This document shows positions 6,652 through 8,384 of a stretch of 8,384 nucleotides of DNA, in pieces. Below the pieces are notes generated by a model that worked only from the letters and a program-made list of their open reading frames with translations, was not told the DNA's origin and searched no databases. Origin of the DNA: Acidimicrobiia bacterium (lineage in GTDB: Bacteria > Actinomycetota > Acidimicrobiia > Acidimicrobiales > AC-14); NCBI GenBank assembly GCA_019244985.1, contig JAFASB010000285.1, forward strand, positions 1-8,384. Direction: 5' to 3'. The position numbers and the translations under genes were made by a program. Numbering within the stretch: the first letter of the stretch is position 1; each line of letters opens with the position of its first letter.

Positions 6652-6657
6652 TGTCAA
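6652..6657 (-). promoter_or_regulatory. Candidate -35 box (TTGACA) for the receiver-led cluster
   Basis: The minus strand reads TTGACA exactly here, 66 nt upstream of the receiver ATG. At the usual 17-nt spacing the -10 position is CCCCAA, which is a poor match and falls inside the 6621-6638 inverted repeat. An activator-dependent promoter or chance occurrence are both possible. Confidence 0.25.
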
Positions 6658-6668
6658 CGCTGCTGCCG

Positions 6669-6698
6669 TTGCGGGCGGACGGCAAACCCGTCCAAACT
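6669..6698 (+). promoter_or_regulatory. Candidate promoter for a leaderless substrate-binding-protein transcript
   Basis: TTGCGG (6669-6674) and CAAACT (6693-6698) are separated by 18 nt, and the -10-like box ends 6 nt before the GTG at 6705. This geometry fits actinobacterial leaderless promoters, and the GTG lacks a convincing Shine-Dalgarno site. The hexamers are imperfect, so confidence is low. Confidence 0.3.
6677..6693. repeat. Perfect inverted repeat GGACGG-N5-CCGTCC
   Basis: The arms at 6677-6682 and 6688-6693 are exact reverse complements around CAAAC. The repeat fills the spacer of the candidate plus-strand promoter and ends 11 nt before the GTG at 6705. If real, it is well placed as a repressor operator, or as a 5' RNA hairpin if transcription starts further upstream. 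Confidence 0.4.
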
Positions 6699-6704
6699 CA
6701 GGCC

Positions 6705-8384
6705 GTGAGCGACAAGCTCGAGTTCCCCGGGAGCTCCCAAGCCGACGTCGAGGCGGCCGTGCGCCGCTACATCGCCAAGGTTGCACGGCGCTATTCACCG
6801 CTGTTGATCGGCCTACTCGTGCTGCTGCTCGTCGTCATCCTCGTGCCGAGCGTCTCGCCCCAGAAGACGACCAACCTGGCGACGGGCTCCGGGACAGGCT
6901 TCGGATCGGCGGGCGCGGCCGGCAACGACACGGGTACGACCATCGCCGCGAGCGGCGGCGGCGCCCCGACCAGCGGCACAACTGGCGTCGGTGGTGGACC
7001 CGTGGCGCGCGCCGCCGCGGTGCCCAAGGGGATCACCCCGCCGGCCGCCGCCGGCTCCGCGGGTGTCACCCGTGGCGGGGTGCAGTGCGGCCCCGGCGTG
7101 CGCCAGGTCCCGTGGTCGGTCTACGCGCCGCTCTGCGTCCCGGCCTACAGCGGCACCAACGGCGGGAACACTTCTCCCGCAACCCAGGGCGTTACCGCCG
7201 ACACCGTCACCGTCACGTTCCGCCGCACAAACTCGACCGAAGAAAAGGCGGCGTTCTCGATCGCCGGCAGCGCGGCACCGGGCAGCGACGATCAGTACCT
7301 GTCTGACCTGCGCGCCTACGTCGACCTTTTCAACCGCACCTACGAGCTGTACGGCCGACGTGTCGTGGTGAAGGACTACCAACCCCAGGGCGACAACCTC
7401 GAGGAGGACCAGGGGCGCCAGCTCGCCGGCGCCCAGGCCGACGCCGCCAAGGCAAAGGACCTCGGCGCCTTCGCCGACATCAGCCAAAGCCCCAGCCTGG
7501 CCGCCACAATTCCCTACGAGGAAGCGCTCGCCAACGAGCGCGTCATCGGCATCGGCGCCATCGGCGTCACACTCAGCTGGTTCCAGTCCCACGCGCCGTG
7601 GGAGTACTCGTTCATCGCCAACGCCAGCAAGGCGGCCAACGTCGGCGGCACCGCGTTGTGTCAGCGCGCGGCTGGCTTGCCGGCCGCGTTCGCGGGCGAT
7701 GCGATTTACAAGAACCAGACCCGCAAGTTCGGGCTGGTCGCGCCGAACGGGCCCGAGTACCAGAAGGCCGCCGATCTGTTCCAGCAGACGATGCAGAAGC
7801 AGTGCGGCGCCACGATGGCCAAGCGGGCCTCGTACGCCATCGACGTCAGCCAGTTCGCGCAGGAGGGCGCCAGCCTCGCCGCCCAGATGAAGGCGGCAGG
7901 CGTCACCACCGTGATCTGTGCGTGCGATCCGCTGATCGAGATCACGTTCAGTCAGGCGGCGGACGGCCAGGCGTACCACCCCGAATGGTTCGTGACGTCG
8001 TTCTACGACCCGCAGGCGCGTGAGACCTCACAGAACGAGTGGAACCACGCCATCACCGGCCCACCTGCCGTGTTCCCGCCCAAGGGCCAGCGCGAGTCCT
8101 ACAAGGTCTTCAAGATGGCCCGGCCCAACGCCGAGCCGGCGGAGAAGTACTTCGATCTCGCCTACGAGAACGCGTTGTACCTGTTCTCCGCCCTGCAGAA
8201 CGCCGGGCCGAATCTCAACCCCGCGACCTTCCAGCAGGGCGTGTTCTCGATGATCCGCACCGGCACCGGCCAGTACGGCACGTGGAGCGGCGGCCCGCAG
8301 GCGTTCGACCCGGCCATCGACTCGGCGCTCGCGTACTGGGACCCCAACCGGGCCGCGGACTTCGACGGGGTCAAGGGGATGTGG
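6705..8384 (+). CDS. Membrane-anchored ABC-type substrate-binding protein, type-I periplasmic binding fold (3' end outside the window)
   Basis: The frame is open without a stop from the GTG at 6705 to the last base, giving exactly 560 codons. A short cytoplasmic N-terminus is followed by one hydrophobic helix (about residues 32-50, PLLIGLLVLLLVVILVPSV). Next comes a Gly/Thr/Ala/Ser/Pro-rich linker (about 56-120) and a Cys-bearing segment (C128, C144). From about 162 it resembles the branched-chain amino acid (LivJ-like, Peripla_BP_6) binding proteins: GVTADTVTV, LRAYVDLFNRTYELYGRRV (202-220), then alternating strands such as RKFGLVAPNGPEYQKAADL and the AGVTTVICACDP segment (398-409). It lacks a lipobox, so the TM helix is the likely anchor. 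It probably captures an amino acid or other small solute outside the membrane; the ligand is unknown and no permease or ATPase is in view. In-frame ATGs at 6651 and 6621 are possible earlier starts, but their extension looks non-coding and carries the inverted repeats. Confidence 0.85.
   Translation, partial: MSDKLEFPGSSQADVEAAVRRYIAKVARRYSPLLIGLLVLLLVVILVPSVSPQKTTNLATGSGTGFGSAGAAGNDTGTTIAASGGGAPTSGTTGVGGGPVARAAAVPKGITPPAAAGSAGVTRGGVQCGPGVRQVPWSVYAPLCVPAYSGTNGGNTSPATQGVTADTVTVTFRRTNSTEEKAAFSIAGSAAPGSDDQYLSDLRAYVDLFNRTYELYGRRVVVKDYQPQGDNLEEDQGRQLAGAQADAAKAKDLGAFADISQSPSLAATIPYEEALANERVIGIGAIGVTLSWFQSHAPWEYSFIANASKAANVGGTALCQRAAGLPAAFAGDAIYKNQTRKFGLVAPNGPEYQKAADLFQQTMQKQCGATMAKRASYAIDVSQFAQEGASLAAQMKAAGVTTVICACDPLIEITFSQAADGQAYHPEWFVTSFYDPQARETSQNEWNHAITGPPAVFPPKGQRESYKVFKMARPNAEPAEKYFDLAYENALYLFSALQNAGPNLNPATFQQGVFSMIRTGTGQYGTWSGGPQAFDPAIDSALAYWDPNRAADFDGVKGMW

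Noticed and set aside
5011..6708. 565-codon plus-strand open frame antisense to the fusion and receiver genes
   Set aside because: Its translation is Arg/Asp/His/Gly-rich without recognisable domains. It mirrors the well-supported minus-strand genes, as expected from high GC at third codon positions.
6586..6798. Upstream extension of the receiver gene to a 197-residue protein
   Set aside because: The extra N-terminus is Arg/Pro/Gly-rich and overlaps the divergent gene, and the ATG at 6585 has a good ribosome binding site directly before the REC fold.
6257..7306. 349-codon plus-strand open frame spanning the divergent region
   Set aside because: It is Arg-rich, crosses the receiver gene antisense and overlaps the substrate-binding protein in the wrong frame.
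6813..7979. 388-codon minus-strand open frame opposite the substrate-binding protein
   Set aside because: It is a low-complexity antisense shadow. The plus-strand frame from 6705 has a TM helix and clear periplasmic-binding-protein sequence.
1..8384. A dedicated defence system, mobile element, CRISPR array or tRNA/rRNA gene
   Set aside because: I looked for transposase or integrase motifs, regularly spaced repeats and tRNA-like cloverleafs and saw none; all long stretches are explained by ordinary chromosomal genes.

Overview
The window is GC-rich with almost no non-coding DNA. It looks like an actinomycete chromosome. The pointers are an F420-dependent luciferase-like oxidoreductase of the Rv3520c type, a DUF2505 protein, a bacterial Ku with a long Lys/Arg/Ser tail, and a membrane-anchored substrate-binding protein. 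The Acidimicrobiia are my best guess for the class, but that is inference from gene content only. No RNA genes, insertion sequences, CRISPR arrays or phage genes were seen, and there is no gene-free stretch longer than about 120 bases.

Layout. (1) Positions 1-681 (+) hold the 3' part of an F420-dependent LLM-class oxidoreductase gene. It converges on ku, and the two stop codons overlap. (2) Positions 6585 to 678 on the minus strand hold five closely packed genes, in transcription order: a stand-alone response-regulator receiver (6585-6205); an 800-residue fusion of a PAP2-like membrane domain, a protein-kinase-like domain and an MprF/YbhN-type flippase domain (6171-3769); a DUF2505/SRPBCC protein (3742-3248); a membrane protein with a C-terminal alpha/beta-hydrolase domain (3251-1569); and ku (1559-678). 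Gaps are 33 nt, 26 nt, a 4-nt overlap and 9 nt, so one transcript is plausible. (3) Positions 6586-6704 form a divergent intergenic region with two short perfect inverted repeats. (4) From 6705 (+) a type-I periplasmic-binding-protein-like ABC substrate-binding protein runs off the end of the window.

How they may work together. The three middle genes of the minus-strand cluster look like cell-envelope or lipid functions: lipid binding by a START-like fold, a membrane-tethered ester hydrolase, and a flippase joined to a kinase. The receiver protein could modulate them. Ku, the end-binding protein of bacterial non-homologous end joining, sits last in the same cluster without its usual partner LigD in view. 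It may have its own leaderless promoter.

The most unusual object is the fusion protein. Its PAP2 domain has lost the phosphatase catalytic residues, while its kinase domain keeps the catalytic set, and both are joined to a flippase-type membrane domain.
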